From the NCBI GenBank assembly GCA_015486285.1, contig WFRX01000032.1, positions 1-41,622 on the forward strand: DNA of 41,622 nt, in the 5' to 3' direction. Shown piece after piece: positions 41,497 to 41,622 of the stretch; the first letter of the stretch is position 1, and every line of letters starts with the position of its first letter. The stretch comes from a bacterium. Lineage in GTDB: Bacteria > Desulfobacterota > DSWW01. Below the pieces are notes generated by a model. It was not told where the DNA came from and searched no databases. It worked only from the letters and a program-made list of their open reading frames with translations. Made by a program: the position numbers and the translations under genes.

Positions 41497-41583
41497 GGAT
41501 GCGTGTTCGGCCGAGGTCTGTTTGGGCTCCTCTCTCCCTCCCCCGGAAGTCGCCCGGCACAGACCTTGGCCGAACACGCATCC
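41497..41583. repeat. Long-hairpin repeat D
   Basis: The arms 41497-41520 and 41560-41583 form a 24-bp stem with one G-U pair and a 39-base loop. The loop has TTTGGGCTCC, CTCCCTCCCCC and AAGTCGCCCGGCA, matching A. The element begins just 5 bases after the argS stop. The similarity to A continues past the stem (GGCCCC, CCCATCCC, then TCCACAT), so the unit probably extends beyond the window edge. Confidence 0.88.
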
Positions 41584-41622
41584 CACGAAGGGCCCCACCC
41601 ATCCCGCTGTCCACATGACCCC

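Noticed and set aside
39190..41583. Hairpin repeats as integron attC sites
   Set aside because: The arms lack the GTTRRRY/RYYYAAC core and there is no integrase or cassette series.
39190..41583. Hairpin repeats as ordinary terminators or CRISPR repeats
   Set aside because: They have ~40-base conserved loops and no T-tract, and they are not regularly spaced with unique spacers.

Overview
The window reads as the chromosome of a dissimilatory sulfate-reducing bacterium, most likely a member of the Desulfobacterota (former Deltaproteobacteria). It has high GC, and nearly the whole sulfate-respiration pathway lies in one stretch: sat, aprBA, qmoABC, dsrAB, dsrD, dsrN, dsrC, dsrMKJOP and siroheme genes. 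DsrD is present and no DsrL is seen, which fits the reductive rather than the oxidative direction. No sulfate transporter, pyrophosphatase, tRNA, rRNA, CRISPR array, transposase or integrase was recognised.

Layout. Positions 1-5100 hold a three-part fusion (acyl-CoA dehydrogenase, 2[4Fe-4S] ferredoxin, nitroreductase), divergent from an NDP-forming acyl-CoA synthetase alpha-type gene, then a GalT/HIT-superfamily gene. Positions 5184-10145 hold a minus-strand run of three exported proteins: a small secreted protein, a matrixin-type metalloprotease and a large FG-GAP/VCBS protein. Endonuclease IV follows. From 11263 to 39119 lies the sulfate-respiration island. Sat is on the minus strand and shares a 949-bp regulatory region with the divergent aprBA-qmoABC-dsrAB series. 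Next come a TPR protein and a FKBP isomerase, then dsrD on the opposite strand, then a block of small or accessory genes (hypotheticals, a TPR protein, a FmdB zinc ribbon, two tandem YkgJ-like cysteine proteins, a small zinc protein). After these come dsrN-dsrC, a RsbRD-N-like gene, dsrMKJOP, a small ferredoxin, and a convergent cobA / precorrin-2 dehydrogenase pair. argS closes the window, flanked by unusual long-hairpin repeats.

How the genes fit together. Sat activates sulfate to APS. AprBA reduces APS to sulfite with electrons from the membrane complex QmoABC. DsrAB, helped by DsrD, reduces sulfite using DsrC as co-substrate, and DsrMKJOP links the DsrC thiol/disulfide cycle to the membrane. 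CobA and the precorrin-2 dehydrogenase supply the siroheme precursor, and DsrN amidates siroheme.

The main new observations are four. (1) A TetR/FadR-like palindrome, TGAATGA-N4-TCATTCA, sits just downstream of sigma70-like promoters at both aprBA and dsrN-dsrC, suggesting one repressor for separate parts of the pathway. (2) A family of hairpin repeats around argS has different, nearly perfect stems but similar ~40-nt loops. (3) The dehydrogenase-ferredoxin-nitroreductase fusion has Asp where the usual catalytic Glu is expected. (4) Possible RNA-level controls are seen in the aprBA leader and at the dsrP-ferredoxin junction.
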